Positions 31,482 to 39,914 of a stretch of 64,000 nt of DNA are shown here, piece after piece. The DNA is taken from NCBI GenBank assembly GCA_022071945.1, contig JAJVIN010000039.1:102735-166734 (forward strand). The letters run 5' to 3'. Below the pieces are notes generated by a model. The model was given only the letters and a program-made list of their open reading frames with translations. It was not told where the DNA came from and did not search any database. The DNA comes from Thermoanaerobaculia bacterium (GTDB taxonomy: Bacteria > Acidobacteriota > Thermoanaerobaculia > UBA5066). The position numbers and the translations under genes were made by a program. Position 1 is the stretch's first letter. The number at the start of each line of letters is the position of its first letter.

Positions 31482-33754
31482 TTGAAGTCCTTCGGATACT
31501 CGGCCGCGATCGCGGCGCTGTTACCGAAGACGTCGATCACCCTGATGGAGACGAAGGCCGGACCGGAGGGCTTCGGGACCTTCACGGTGAATTTCTCCTC
31601 CGGGGAGTCCGTGGCACCGTCTTGCCCGGGGAGGTGGCGCCACCGGTCTCCATTCACCGTGGCCTCGGCCTTCAGCAGGGGCGAGAGGGCGTCGGCGGCG
31701 GCCACCGTGAGCGTGAGTTGGCCCTCGCGCAGCGACGACTCGAGGACTTTCAGCACGGGGGGTGAGTTGTCGATGATGAACGACTCGCTCTCCTCGGTGG
31801 CCGTCAGGGCCAGTCCTTCAGGCTGGTTGATTCGATCCGACGCGGTGATCCGCAGGCGGTACCGGCCGTCCGGCACGGCCGTCGTGTCAAACGAGAGGTA
31901 GGCCTCCTCGACGTCCTTGCGGAGGTTGAAGGTCACGCCGGTCGCGAGGCGGGTGATCTCGACGTCATAGCGGAGCGGGTCTCCGTTCAGGTCCGTCCCC
32001 TTCCACGTGGCCGTGCGGAACCCCTTCCGGTACAGCTTCTTTCCGGCCGGTTCGGGAGATGTTTCCCTCGGGGGCTCGACTCCGGCGAAGATCCCCTGCT
32101 CGTCGGGGTTGGCAATCGAAAGGACGGCCGGACCAGAGCTGGCCGCGCCCCTTGGGAAGACGGCGTTCGGTTCGAGGATTGACAGGTTCTCGAGGATCGG
32201 ACGTGAATTCCTTTCCGAGTACGCGAGATCTGCCCGCTCGATGACGGGTGATTCTCCCTTTTCGTTCACGGACAGCACTGCCTTCCACTGCAGGTAGCGG
32301 CCCGCCGGGGCCGGTGAGGAAGGTGGAAACGGAAAGTCGACCCAGGGCCCCCAGGACTTGTCTGGCTTGGCGGAATTCCCCGCCCGCGCCGCGAGCTGGA
32401 CGCGCGCTCCCGCCGGGATGGGCCCCTCCACGCGAAGGGAATGGACTGTCGAGAGCCGGGCGGCGTCCCTGACGGGAGAGGTGAAAACCCCCTGCCGGGG
32501 CTTCCCTGCCCTGTACACACCCGGAGCCGACATCGTGACGATCACGGGACCCGGCGGCGTGAGGTACCCCGCGACCACCTGACGGTCCTCGCTCTGGATG
32601 AGAAGCCTCAGCTCCCGTCCCGTGAGAGAGTAGAGTCGGCCCTTTGGCCCTGCCGCGATGAGGAGTTCGCCGGACTTGGGATCGATAGAGATCCCGTAGA
32701 TCGCCTCTTCTGAAAAGCCCCAGGCCGGGTCGACGCCGCCATCCGGGGAGATCACCACGATCTCGGAGTTGCCGCTGTCCCGCGCCGTTGTGGGCGCCCC
32801 CCCGCTCGGGAAAAGCCTCACCGGACCGGTGCTGACCGAAACGGATCCCTTTGGCGTGTCCTGCGGCGAGGGAGTGGGGGTCGGAGACGGGATCGGCGAG
32901 CGGGGCTGCGCGGTGCCGCGCGCCGCAAGCGACGGAACCTCGATGGCCGAGGCGGCGGCGTAGATGGACCCATCGCTCCTGACGGCCAGGCCCGTGACCT
33001 CGGGCCGGCTGAAGTCGTGAAGGGTCCTCACGGACCCGTCCTTGCCGACGGAGACGACGAGTCCCTTGTCGGACGTGCCCGCGAGGACCGCTCCGTCTGG
33101 CGCCATCGCGAGAGTGCGCACGTGCGTGTCCTCGAGCTCGACGAGGAGGTTCGTGGCCCCCTTCGAGTCCCGCCGGAAGATCCGGCCCTTGTTTCCCGTT
33201 CCGATGTACAGCGAGCCCTCGGAGCCGAAGAGCAGAGACCACACGGCCGCTTCCTTGGTTTCGGCCCAGAGGCTTGCGGCCTTCCGCGGATCGGAAGCGG
33301 ACGGGTTCACCTTGTAGACGGCGCCGCCGGGCGACGCGCCGCAGACTACTGCGCCGTCCGGGCCGACGGCCACCGCCGTCAGGTTGGGTTCGTCCGCCTC
33401 GAAAAGGAGCCGCACCTTTCCGCCTGGCTCCCCCGCGTAGAGGCGGCCCGCTCCGCCCCCCGTGGCGAGGTAGATCTTGCCGTCACGAGTCGCTGCCGAG
33501 GCGAAGATCACCGCGTCGGCGGCGTCGGCCGGCCAGTCGCGGACCTCGGCCCTGGGACCCACCATCAGCTTCCCGCTGGCCGAGAGCACGATGCCGTCGG
33601 AATCACCCGGCAGGAAATCCCGCGCGCTGGCCGAGGAGAAGGTCTTCACGGGCCCCGCGGAGGCGGCAGAGGTCGAAATGAGAAGCGCCCCAGCCAAAAG
33701 CGTGCTGAAAACGGGCGCGTGGGGCCGGCGAGACGATTGCGTCTTGACGTTCAT
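31478..33754 (-). CDS. Secreted beta-propeller protein with Ig-like C-terminus
   Basis: A 758-residue protein with a signal peptide (LLAGALLISTSAASAG, cleavage near residue 33). The central part (about 60-400) holds repeated GKIYLATGGGAGRLY, AVAVGPDGAVVCGASPGG and SLYIGTGNKGRIFR units, the strand-turn pattern of a WD40/NHL-like propeller, interrupted by a Pro/Ser/Thr-rich linker near 275. The C-terminal 300 residues are beta-rich, with a segment FNLRKDVEEAYLSFDTTAVPDGRYRLRITASD that looks like a fibronectin or Ig-type domain. I do not recognise a function; it probably acts outside the inner membrane. It is coupled to the ABC binding protein. Confidence 0.7.
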   Translation of the reverse strand: MNVKTQSSRRPHAPVFSTLLAGALLISTSAASAGPVKTFSSASARDFLPGDSDGIVLSASGKLMVGPRAEVRDWPADAADAVIFASAATRDGKIYLATGGGAGRLYAGEPGGKVRLLFEADEPNLTAVAVGPDGAVVCGASPGGAVYKVNPSASDPRKAASLWAETKEAAVWSLLFGSEGSLYIGTGNKGRIFRRDSKGATNLLVELEDTHVRTLAMAPDGAVLAGTSDKGLVVSVGKDGSVRTLHDFSRPEVTGLAVRSDGSIYAAASAIEVPSLAARGTAQPRSPIPSPTPTPSPQDTPKGSVSVSTGPVRLFPSGGAPTTARDSGNSEIVVISPDGGVDPAWGFSEEAIYGISIDPKSGELLIAAGPKGRLYSLTGRELRLLIQSEDRQVVAGYLTPPGPVIVTMSAPGVYRAGKPRQGVFTSPVRDAARLSTVHSLRVEGPIPAGARVQLAARAGNSAKPDKSWGPWVDFPFPPSSPAPAGRYLQWKAVLSVNEKGESPVIERADLAYSERNSRPILENLSILEPNAVFPRGAASSGPAVLSIANPDEQGIFAGVEPPRETSPEPAGKKLYRKGFRTATWKGTDLNGDPLRYDVEITRLATGVTFNLRKDVEEAYLSFDTTAVPDGRYRLRITASDRINQPEGLALTATEESESFIIDNSPPVLKVLESSLREGQLTLTVAAADALSPLLKAEATVNGDRWRHLPGQDGATDSPEEKFTVKVPKPSGPAFVSIRVIDVFGNSAAIAAEYPKDFK

Positions 33755-33772
33755 CGGTCTCCTGATGAGGGT

Positions 33773-35632
33773 TCAGTTCTTGGGGGATTCGATCTCGATG
33801 TCGATCCGGATGTTGCCGGTCACGGGCGCCGGGAGGCGAGTCACCGATTCGGAAAGGATCCTCGTCTCCACCTCGGACGTCCCGGCCTCGCCCGAATTGC
33901 GGGCCGAGTAGACGAGAGAGGCCGCGGAAGGCGGGAGGGAGCTGACGACTCTCGAACCCGTCGCGATTCCCTTGGAGGGAACCGTCAGGACGACAACCGC
34001 CTCGTTCGTGGGCGAGAGGAGGCCGAGCATCCGCCGGAAGTCGTCGAGGCTTCTCGGCTCCGCCGGGTTGGCCGCCAGCCGCAGCGCCGAGGCGGAACTG
34101 CCGTCAGCGATCAGAATGGCGGCGCGTCCCTCGGGGGTCTCCCTCGGGATCTCCAGGATGACCGAGTGCGTTTTCTCCTCGTCCCGCCTCCCCAGGGTGC
34201 GGAAGGACACGGGGACCCGATCGCCCGGGTGCACTTTGCGGACACCGAGGCTCGCATCGATGAGTCGGGACCGGTTTTCGCCAGGACGGCTCCTGACCTC
34301 GACGGAGATCGAACGCAGACCGGGGTCTTGGAACTCGTTGTCCGCCACGGCGCCCGTGAGGAGGGCCGACGTGAGGGCAATGACCTCCCGCGTCCGGATG
34401 CCCGCGAACTGGTCCGCGTAGCGGAACGTGCCGCTTTGCGACTCGACCCGGATGTCGAAGGACGAGGTCCGGTCCCGCGGGGAGCCATCGAGGCCGTTGA
34501 GACTCGTGTCGACGACGAGGGCCGTCAGGGGTGGCAGGAGCTTTGGGTGCGACGAGATCTCCACCTTGATCTCGCGGGCGGCGCCGGATTCCGGCACGAA
34601 CCGGACGACGAGGGGGACGGTGGCGGTCCCGAGTCCCGGCCCGCCCGAGATCCCGGTATCGCGGTCTCGTCTGAGGCGGAACTGGCCCTTGCCGGGGCTC
34701 GCGATCTTGAAAGATTGGAACAGGTTGGGGAGAACCGAGACGACGAAGGAGGGAGCGACCGGAAGCTCGAGGTCGCCGAAGCCGAGGAAGGGGTGTCCGA
34801 AGGCCAGGAACCGGCCGTCGGGATACACGTAGGAAACGGTGCCGGTCGCGCCCAGGTTGAGATCGCCCGAAACGAGGAGTGCGGCGATGGAGGCACCCGG
34901 CTCGATGACGCCGCGACCGGCCGGTCCACCAGCCGCCGGGCCGGGGACGCCTGCCGACACGGGGAGCGCGAGGCTCCGGTCGAAGGGAAAGAGGTCGCCC
35001 AGCGTGTCGAGAGTGCTGGCGGAAAAGCCGGAGACGAGGGGGGCCACGAGTCCCCTGGACCGCGCCTCTGCCGGAAACGCGTACCGCTGGACGACCTCCG
35101 CGCGAAGCCGGTCCGCGAACTCACCGGGCGGTAGGCTTCGCGAAGTCAGGAGGTCGACGGCTTCAGCGAGGCTTCGGGATCCCCCACCGCGGGAACCGGG
35201 ACGTCCGGCGGGGGCCGGATCCCCTTCCATCTCGATCCGGAGCATTTCCTCGATCGGAGTGACCCCCCCGATCGCAGCCTTGGCAAAACCCCACCCGGAA
35301 GCGACGGCTCCCATCAGCCTGCCATCGACATAGACCGGGCTTCCGCTCATTCCGGCCACGATTCCGGCGTTCTCCAAGTCCTGTCCCGAGACTTTGACGA
35401 CGATCATCGAGCGGGAGGGAGCCATGTTTGCCACGACGCCGATGACCTCCACGTCGAACCGCTCGACGGTCTGCCCGCGGAAGACCGAGAGGCCGTAGCC
35501 CTTCATCCCGGCCTTCACCTGATCGAGCGGCAGGATCTCGGTGGCCCTCAGGGACCCAGAAGCCAGAATCGCGGAGGCGAGGAGGAGCAGGAAGAGCCGG
35601 GGAGCGGCGGTTCGGGGCCGGGGGGCGAGCAA
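33773..35632 (-). CDS. SpoIVB-like peptidase S55 family protein
   Basis: Residues 45-150 from the chosen start carry the S55 signature: GIVAGMSGSPVYVDGRLMGAVASGWGF with the nucleophile serine in GMSGSPV, then GGVTPIEEMLRIE. A hydrophobic signal (RLFLLLLASAILASGSLRA) precedes it, so it is exported. The remaining 450 residues are beta-rich and unassigned. In Bacillus SpoIVB cuts SpoIVFA during sporulation; in non-sporulators its role is unknown. The TTG at 35632 puts the signal sequence at the N-terminus. ATGs at 35770 and 35797 extend the frame, and the latter has a GGAGGA at good spacing, but both would overlap tolQ, which starts at 35769. Confidence 0.75.
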   Translation of the reverse strand: MLAPRPRTAAPRLFLLLLASAILASGSLRATEILPLDQVKAGMKGYGLSVFRGQTVERFDVEVIGVVANMAPSRSMIVVKVSGQDLENAGIVAGMSGSPVYVDGRLMGAVASGWGFAKAAIGGVTPIEEMLRIEMEGDPAPAGRPGSRGGGSRSLAEAVDLLTSRSLPPGEFADRLRAEVVQRYAFPAEARSRGLVAPLVSGFSASTLDTLGDLFPFDRSLALPVSAGVPGPAAGGPAGRGVIEPGASIAALLVSGDLNLGATGTVSYVYPDGRFLAFGHPFLGFGDLELPVAPSFVVSVLPNLFQSFKIASPGKGQFRLRRDRDTGISGGPGLGTATVPLVVRFVPESGAAREIKVEISSHPKLLPPLTALVVDTSLNGLDGSPRDRTSSFDIRVESQSGTFRYADQFAGIRTREVIALTSALLTGAVADNEFQDPGLRSISVEVRSRPGENRSRLIDASLGVRKVHPGDRVPVSFRTLGRRDEEKTHSVILEIPRETPEGRAAILIADGSSASALRLAANPAEPRSLDDFRRMLGLLSPTNEAVVVLTVPSKGIATGSRVVSSLPPSAASLVYSARNSGEAGTSEVETRILSESVTRLPAPVTGNIRIDIEIESPKN

Positions 35633-35694
35633 CTCCGGGGCGTCGCCTGAATGCAGAACCCGCTGCGTGGCCCCAGTTTTCGTGGCGGGTGCTT

Positions 35695-35724
35695 TTGACC
35701 CGCGCGTTTTGTCCGTGGTACCTT
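35695..35724 (+). promoter_or_regulatory. Candidate sigma70 promoter of tolQ operon
   Basis: TTGACC at 35695-35700 and TACCTT at 35719-35724 with an 18-bp spacer. The -35 is good (5/6 to TTGACA) and the -10 is weak. It would give a leader of about 40 nt. Confidence 0.4.
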
Positions 35725-35737
35725 GCGGGGTCTTGCC

Positions 35738-35759
35738 GGTCCTCTCCCGCGAGAGGACC
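35738..35759 (+). promoter_or_regulatory. Hairpin covering the tolQ Shine-Dalgarno
   Basis: GGTCCTCTC and GAGAGGACC form a perfect 9-bp stem with a CCGC loop. The downstream arm contains GAGAGG at 35751-35756, the only Shine-Dalgarno-like sequence ahead of the tolQ ATG at 35769, so the stem would mask the ribosome binding site. Confidence 0.6.
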
Positions 35760-35768
35760 CCTTGTGTC

Positions 35769-36464
35769 ATGACTGAAGCTTCTGGAACCAACATCATTCA
35801 GCTATTCCTCCAGGCAGGCCCGACGGCGCGAATCGTCCTGGGTCTGCTGGGGGCCTTCTCGCTGGCCTCCTGGACGATCATTCTTTCCAAGGTGTGGAGT
35901 TTCTCACGAGCGGCGGCGGACACCCGGGCGTTCCTGGTCCACTTCAGGAAGAGCCGCAAGTTCGCCGATGTGCTCGGGATCTGCGACCGGTACCCGTCGA
36001 GTCCGCTGATCGGAGTTTTCCGCGCCGGATACACGGAGCTCGACCAGCAGATCAAGGCGGGGCGAGAGGTCGCCCCCGCCGACACCGGGAGGCTTTTCGT
36101 CAAGAGCCTGGCGGCCATTGAGCGAGCCCTCGAGCGGGCGGGGGGCGTGGAAACGACGCGACTGACGAAGTTCCTCCCCTTTCTCGCGACGACAGCCTCG
36201 GCCACGCCCTTCGTCGGACTCTTCGGGACGGTGTGGGGGATCATGGGGTCCTTCCGCCAGATCGGGCTGACGGGATCCACCTCCATCGTGACCGTGGCCC
36301 CCGGCATCTCCGAGGCGCTCGTCAACACGGCAGCGGGCCTGGTTGCGGCGGTTCCGGCCCTCATCGCCTACAACTACTTCAATGGCCGCCTGAAGGTTCT
36401 CAGAGCAGAGATACGAGACTTCGCCCTCGAGTTCCTCAACCTGGCCGAGCGGCATTTCACCTGA
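35769..36464 (+). CDS. tolQ: TolQ/ExbB proton channel subunit
   Basis: Inner-membrane ion channel subunit that energises the Tol-Pal system. 231 residues with a first membrane helix at about 16-36 (ARIVLGLLGAFSLASWTIILSKVW), a cytoplasmic loop, and helices two and three. The signature TTASATPFVGLFGTVWGIMGSFRQIG near residue 140 is diagnostic for TolQ/ExbB. ATG at 35769. It starts the tolQ-tolR-tolA-tolB-pal-cpoB run; Pal and TolB downstream make TolQ a better name than ExbB. Confidence 0.93.
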   Translation: MTEASGTNIIQLFLQAGPTARIVLGLLGAFSLASWTIILSKVWSFSRAAADTRAFLVHFRKSRKFADVLGICDRYPSSPLIGVFRAGYTELDQQIKAGREVAPADTGRLFVKSLAAIERALERAGGVETTRLTKFLPFLATTASATPFVGLFGTVWGIMGSFRQIGLTGSTSIVTVAPGISEALVNTAAGLVAAVPALIAYNYFNGRLKVLRAEIRDFALEFLNLAERHFT

Positions 36465-36533
36465 GCCGCCGAAAGACGCGATCACTTCCGGGTGGGAGTC
36501 CGGCGAGGGCGGACGGAACTGGAGGAGCCCCCG

Positions 36534-36962
36534 ATGGCGTTCAAGCTGGAAGATGACGTCGATGCGCTTTCCGACATCAACGTGACGCCCCTCGTCGACG
36601 TCATGCTGGTGCTCCTCATCATCTTCATGGTGACCGCGCCGATGCTCCATCAGGGCATAGACGTTGCTCTGCCGAAGTCGGTGTCCCACAACCTGCCAAA
36701 AACGCCCGAGGAGCCCCTGATCCTGTCGATCACGAAGAACCAGAGCTACTACCTCAACGAGACCCCGGTCCCGAAGACCGAGCTGAAAGACCGTCTCTCG
36801 AGGATCATGCGGAGCCGCAAGGACAAGGCTGTCTATCTGAAGGCAGACCGGAATCTCCCTTACGGCGTGGTCGTGGAGACGATGGACGCCCTGAACCGGA
36901 TCGGAGTGGAGAGCCTCGGGATGGTCACCGAGCTGAAAGGCGAGCCGGCAAGAAAGGAATGA
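36534..36962 (+). CDS. tolR: TolR/ExbD biopolymer transport protein
   Basis: Partner of TolQ. One membrane helix (VDVMLVLLIIFMVTAPML) follows the conserved NVTPLVDVMLVLLIIFM segment, with Asp in the VDVMLVLLI helix as the proton-relay residue, then a periplasmic domain. Start is the ATG at 36534, 142 residues, with GGAGGAG at 36521-36527, seven nt upstream. The earlier in-frame ATG at 36492 lacks a ribosome binding site. It ends in an ATGA overlap with the TolA-like gene. Confidence 0.92.
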   Translation: MAFKLEDDVDALSDINVTPLVDVMLVLLIIFMVTAPMLHQGIDVALPKSVSHNLPKTPEEPLILSITKNQSYYLNETPVPKTELKDRLSRIMRSRKDKAVYLKADRNLPYGVVVETMDALNRIGVESLGMVTELKGEPARKE

Positions 36963-37753
36963 GCGAGAGCGTCTCCGACGTCCTGGAAGAACGGCTGCGA
37001 ACGGCCGAGGCCCCGCTGGGGCTCATGGCCCTGTTGTCGTTAGGATCGCACGTCGCGCTCTTTGCCCTCCTGGCCTTCATGGCCCGTTCCAAGCCGCTCC
37101 CGCTGCTGCCCCCCTCGATCCAGGGGTTCGTGGTGTCGGGCTCGTCGCTGGCCCAGCGCAAAGCGGCCTCGGCCCCGTCCGCCGCCGCGCCGCGTCCCGC
37201 GGCTCCGGCTCCAGTGCCGCTGCCCGAGGCCCCCGTGGCCAAGAAGCCCGTGATCGAGAAGCTGACCGAAGAGCAGCCGAAACCGTCCTCCAAGGCGATG
37301 CCCATGCCGGGTGCAAAGGCGCAGCCCGAAGTTCGCCCCGCGGGGCGACGTGCCCCCGCCGTGGAGGCGTCTTCTCAGAAAGGCTCGGCGGCCGCCCTTC
37401 CCGGTCCGGATCTCGACCTCCCGTCCGCCGGAAACGGCGCGGGTGACCTCCAGTTCGGGGCATCGGTCGCCGGATTCGATTCCGACTTCCCGTTCGCGTA
37501 CTACGTCGAACAACTCCAGGCCCTGATCGGGGCGAACTGGATCAAGCCTCAGGTTGCCGATGGAACGAACTGCATCGTCTATTTCCGGATTCTCCGGACA
37601 GGACAGGTCACGGACGTCAAGATCGAACAGCCATCGGGCCTCGCCCACTACGACAGATCCGCTTCGCGGTCGATCTTCGCCGCGAATCCTCTTCCCCCCT
37701 TGCCTCCGGAGTACCAGGGTGAGTACCTCGGGGTCCGTCTACGTTTCCAGTGA
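36959..37753 (+). CDS. TonB/TolA-like envelope-spanning protein
   Basis: 264 residues. One N-terminal membrane helix (MALLSLGSHVALFALLAFMA, 23-42) follows a short cytoplasmic segment. A long Pro/Ala/Lys-rich periplasmic linker comes next (about 55-160), then a C-terminal TonB-like domain (about 180-264). The C-terminal part contains FPFAYYVEQLQALIGANWIKPQ and VYFRILRTGQVTDVKIEQPSGL, as in TonB C-terminal and TolA families. Its place after tolQR and before tolB makes it the TolA of this system. It overlaps tolR by ATGA and ends just before tolB. Confidence 0.85.
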   Translation: MSESVSDVLEERLRTAEAPLGLMALLSLGSHVALFALLAFMARSKPLPLLPPSIQGFVVSGSSLAQRKAASAPSAAAPRPAAPAPVPLPEAPVAKKPVIEKLTEEQPKPSSKAMPMPGAKAQPEVRPAGRRAPAVEASSQKGSAAALPGPDLDLPSAGNGAGDLQFGASVAGFDSDFPFAYYVEQLQALIGANWIKPQVADGTNCIVYFRILRTGQVTDVKIEQPSGLAHYDRSASRSIFAANPLPPLPPEYQGEYLGVRLRFQ

Positions 37754-37765
37754 ACTGGAGTGACC

Positions 37766-37771
37766 AGGAGG
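37766..37771 (+). promoter_or_regulatory. Ribosome binding site deciding the tolB start
   Basis: AGGAGG five nt upstream of the GTG at 37777. It argues for that start over the GTG at 37750, which only overlaps the preceding stop and would add nine residues. Confidence 0.8.
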
Positions 37772-37776
37772 TCAGA

Positions 37777-39237
37777 GTGAAAGTACCCAAAACGGCCCGG
37801 TTCATGCGCCTGTGGGGCATTTCGGCCCTGGCCCTTCTCTTCTGGCCCGTGGTCTCCGCCGCCGCGGGCGCGCCAGCCGCTGTTGGCGCGCCAGCCGCTG
37901 TTGGCGCGCAGCAGGGCAGGCCCGAGACTCCTCCAGCGCCTACGCCTGCCGCTTCGGCGGGGCCGGCCGAGGTGAGCGCCGTGATCACCCAGGAGGGAGG
38001 CCGGAGGATTCCCCTGGCGATTCCCCCGGCGATCGCGCCGATCGACCCGGTCTTTCAGGCTCAGACCGCGGATCGCTTCGACAAGACTCTGGCGAGCGAC
38101 CTCGGGTTCTTACCCAACTTCATCCTGGCCGACTCGTCCCTCTTCCCAAAGGGTGCGAGACCGCCGGCCACGAAGGAGCAAGGAGATGCCTGGTCGGCCG
38201 CCGGTGCGCAGTTTCTCGTGGATACGCAAATCCAGCCCAACGGCGAACAGGTCACGGTCACGGCCCAGCTCTACGACGTCCGGACCCTGAAGCCCGTCCT
38301 GTCCAAGCGGTACCAGGCTGGCTCGAAGTCGATCCGGGTGATCGCCCACTACCTCGCCAACGACATCGTCCGGCAGTTCTTCGGTCAGCCGGGGCCGTTC
38401 ATGACGAGCATCGTCTTCACCTCCGACCGCGATTCCAGGACCCCGAAGGACGGACGGGTCGTGAAAGAGGTCTACATGATGGACTTCGACGGAGAAAACC
38501 AGACGAGACTGACCTATCAGAGCTCTCTCTCGATGGCTCCGGACATCACGCGCGACGGCTCGAAGATCTTCTTTCAGTCGTTTTACTCCCGCGCCCCGGG
38601 GAGCATCGCGCCCGGTATCTTCTCGATCGGACGCGAGGGGGGGCAGCCAAAGCAGGTCCCACTCTCGACGGGGTTGAACGCCTCCCCCTCCATATCGCCC
38701 GACGGGAAGTCCGTCGTCTTTGCGGGCAGCATCAAGGGGAATCCCGAGATCTTCAGCGTCAACCTCGATGGCGGGAACCTCAAACGGCTCACAGAGTCAG
38801 CCTCCATCGACTCGACGCCCCGGTGGGCGCCGAACGGGCGGGAAATCGCTTTCACCTCCAACCGGCAGGGCAGCCCGCAGATCTACCTGATGGATTCGGA
38901 GGGCGCCAACGTGAGGCGGGTGACCATGGCAGGAAACTGGAATGACGAGGCTGCGTTCTCGCCGAAGGGAGACAAATTGGCGTTTTCCTGCCGCAACGAG
39001 GGGGATTTTCAGATCTGCGTGACGGACATGGCGTCGGGCCGGACCTTCCAGATCTCCAACGGGGGCGGCTCACACGAGAACCCCACGTGGTCACCCGATG
39101 GGTCGCGGATCGCGTGGCAGATGAGGAAGAACGGGTCGACACAGATCGTTTCGGCGAACATCGATGGATCGGGCTTGAAAACCCTCACCTCGCTGGGCAA
39201 CAATTACAGCCCCGTCTGGTCCAAAGCATTGGACTAG
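37777..39237 (+). CDS. tolB: Tol-Pal system protein TolB
   Basis: Periplasmic beta-propeller of the Tol-Pal system. 486 residues from the GTG at 37777. The signal peptide (MRLWGISALALLFWPVVSAAAG) is followed by a low-complexity AGAPAAVGAPAAVGA segment encoded by the 18-bp repeat. The N-terminal TolB domain follows (about 70-200). The propeller from about 215 has repeated DGKSVVFAGSIKGNPEIF, PNGREIAFTSNRQGSPQIYLMD and PDGSRIAWQMRKNGSTQIVS blades. It is somewhat longer than E. coli TolB (430 aa), mostly from the N-terminal linker. Confidence 0.94.
   Translation: MKVPKTARFMRLWGISALALLFWPVVSAAAGAPAAVGAPAAVGAQQGRPETPPAPTPAASAGPAEVSAVITQEGGRRIPLAIPPAIAPIDPVFQAQTADRFDKTLASDLGFLPNFILADSSLFPKGARPPATKEQGDAWSAAGAQFLVDTQIQPNGEQVTVTAQLYDVRTLKPVLSKRYQAGSKSIRVIAHYLANDIVRQFFGQPGPFMTSIVFTSDRDSRTPKDGRVVKEVYMMDFDGENQTRLTYQSSLSMAPDITRDGSKIFFQSFYSRAPGSIAPGIFSIGREGGQPKQVPLSTGLNASPSISPDGKSVVFAGSIKGNPEIFSVNLDGGNLKRLTESASIDSTPRWAPNGREIAFTSNRQGSPQIYLMDSEGANVRRVTMAGNWNDEAAFSPKGDKLAFSCRNEGDFQICVTDMASGRTFQISNGGGSHENPTWSPDGSRIAWQMRKNGSTQIVSANIDGSGLKTLTSLGNNYSPVWSKALD
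37868..37909. repeat. 18-bp tandem palindromic repeat (copy B)
   Basis: GCGCGCCAGCCGCTGTTG at 37868-37885 and again at 37886-37903, then GCGCGC. 16 of 18 positions match copy A at 10356. It codes for alternating AGAPAAV residues in the linker after the TolB signal peptide. Confidence 0.9.
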
Positions 39238-39347
39238 AATAGGGCTGCCAGACGTGTAAGCAGAGGAACCGCGGGGAATCGTTAACAGCCGCAACTGCCG
39301 GCACCCCCGGGGGATCCGAGGCAGAAATTATTGGAGGTACATCGCTC

Positions 39348-39914
39348 ATGAAACACCTTCACCGGTCCCTGGGACTCTCCCTGACGGCTCTGTTCGTTGT
39401 CGTCGGTCTTGGCTGCTGCGCCAAGAAGCCGACTCCGACGCCAGCTCCCGAAGTGAAAGCTCCCAAGGTCGAGCCGACCCCGGTGCCCGAGCCTGTGAAG
39501 ACTCCCCCGCCCTTCAAGCCCGCCGAGACCAAGCCGGTGACGGACATCGACGCCTCGCTCGACGAGATCAACCGCAAGGGCTACGTCAAGGACGTCTTTT
39601 TCGACTTCGACGACGACGCCATCCGGGCCGACATGCGGGACGTCCTCGAGGGCAACGCCGCCTGGTTGAAGAAGTACCCGACCGTAAAGATCCGTGTCGA
39701 GGGCCACTGTGACGAGCGCGGCACGGCCCAGTACAACATGGCTCTTGGCGAGCGCCGCGCGGCGCAAGTCAAGAACTACCTCGTCCGCCTCGGGCTCGAG
39801 GAAGGCAGAATCGAGACGGTTTCCTTCGGCAAGGAGAAGCCGTTCGCCACGGGTTCCAACGAGGAAGCCTGGTCCCAGAACCGCCGCGGCCACTTCGTGG
39901 TGATCGCCAAGTGA
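39348..39914 (+). CDS. pal: Peptidoglycan-associated lipoprotein Pal (OmpA-like)
   Basis: Outer-membrane lipoprotein that ties the membrane to peptidoglycan. 188 residues. Signal with lipobox VVGLGCC near residue 23, a Pro/Lys-rich linker (KKPTPTPAPEVKAPKVEP), then an OmpA domain at about 80-188 with VFFDFDDDAI, VRVEGHCDERGTAQYNMALGERRA and the RRGHFVVIAK ending. The peptidoglycan-binding NxxLSxxRA-like motif appears as NMALGERRAAQVK. GGAGG at 39333-39337 is ten nt before ATG. A 110-nt gap follows tolB. Confidence 0.95.
   Translation: MKHLHRSLGLSLTALFVVVGLGCCAKKPTPTPAPEVKAPKVEPTPVPEPVKTPPPFKPAETKPVTDIDASLDEINRKGYVKDVFFDFDDDAIRADMRDVLEGNAAWLKKYPTVKIRVEGHCDERGTAQYNMALGERRAAQVKNYLVRLGLEEGRIETVSFGKEKPFATGSNEEAWSQNRRGHFVVIAK

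Larger units (their letters stand above)
35633..35768. promoter_or_regulatory. Divergent intergenic region, S55 gene / tolQ operon
   Basis: 136 nt between the chosen S55 start and the tolQ start. On the plus strand it holds a candidate promoter (35695-35724) and a perfect hairpin (35738-35759) next to the tolQ ribosome binding site. The minus strand must carry the S55 promoter, for which I see no good match. If the S55 gene actually starts at 35770 or 35797, this whole stretch is coding on the minus strand. Confidence 0.5.

Noticed and set aside
33017..35134. 705-residue plus-strand frame
   Set aside because: Antisense shadow of the propeller and S55 genes with strongly Arg/Asp/Glu-skewed composition.
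39303..39312. CCCCCGGGGG-type self-complementary stretch before pal
   Set aside because: No loop and not flanked by a T-run, so not a usable terminator; likely chance in GC-rich sequence.
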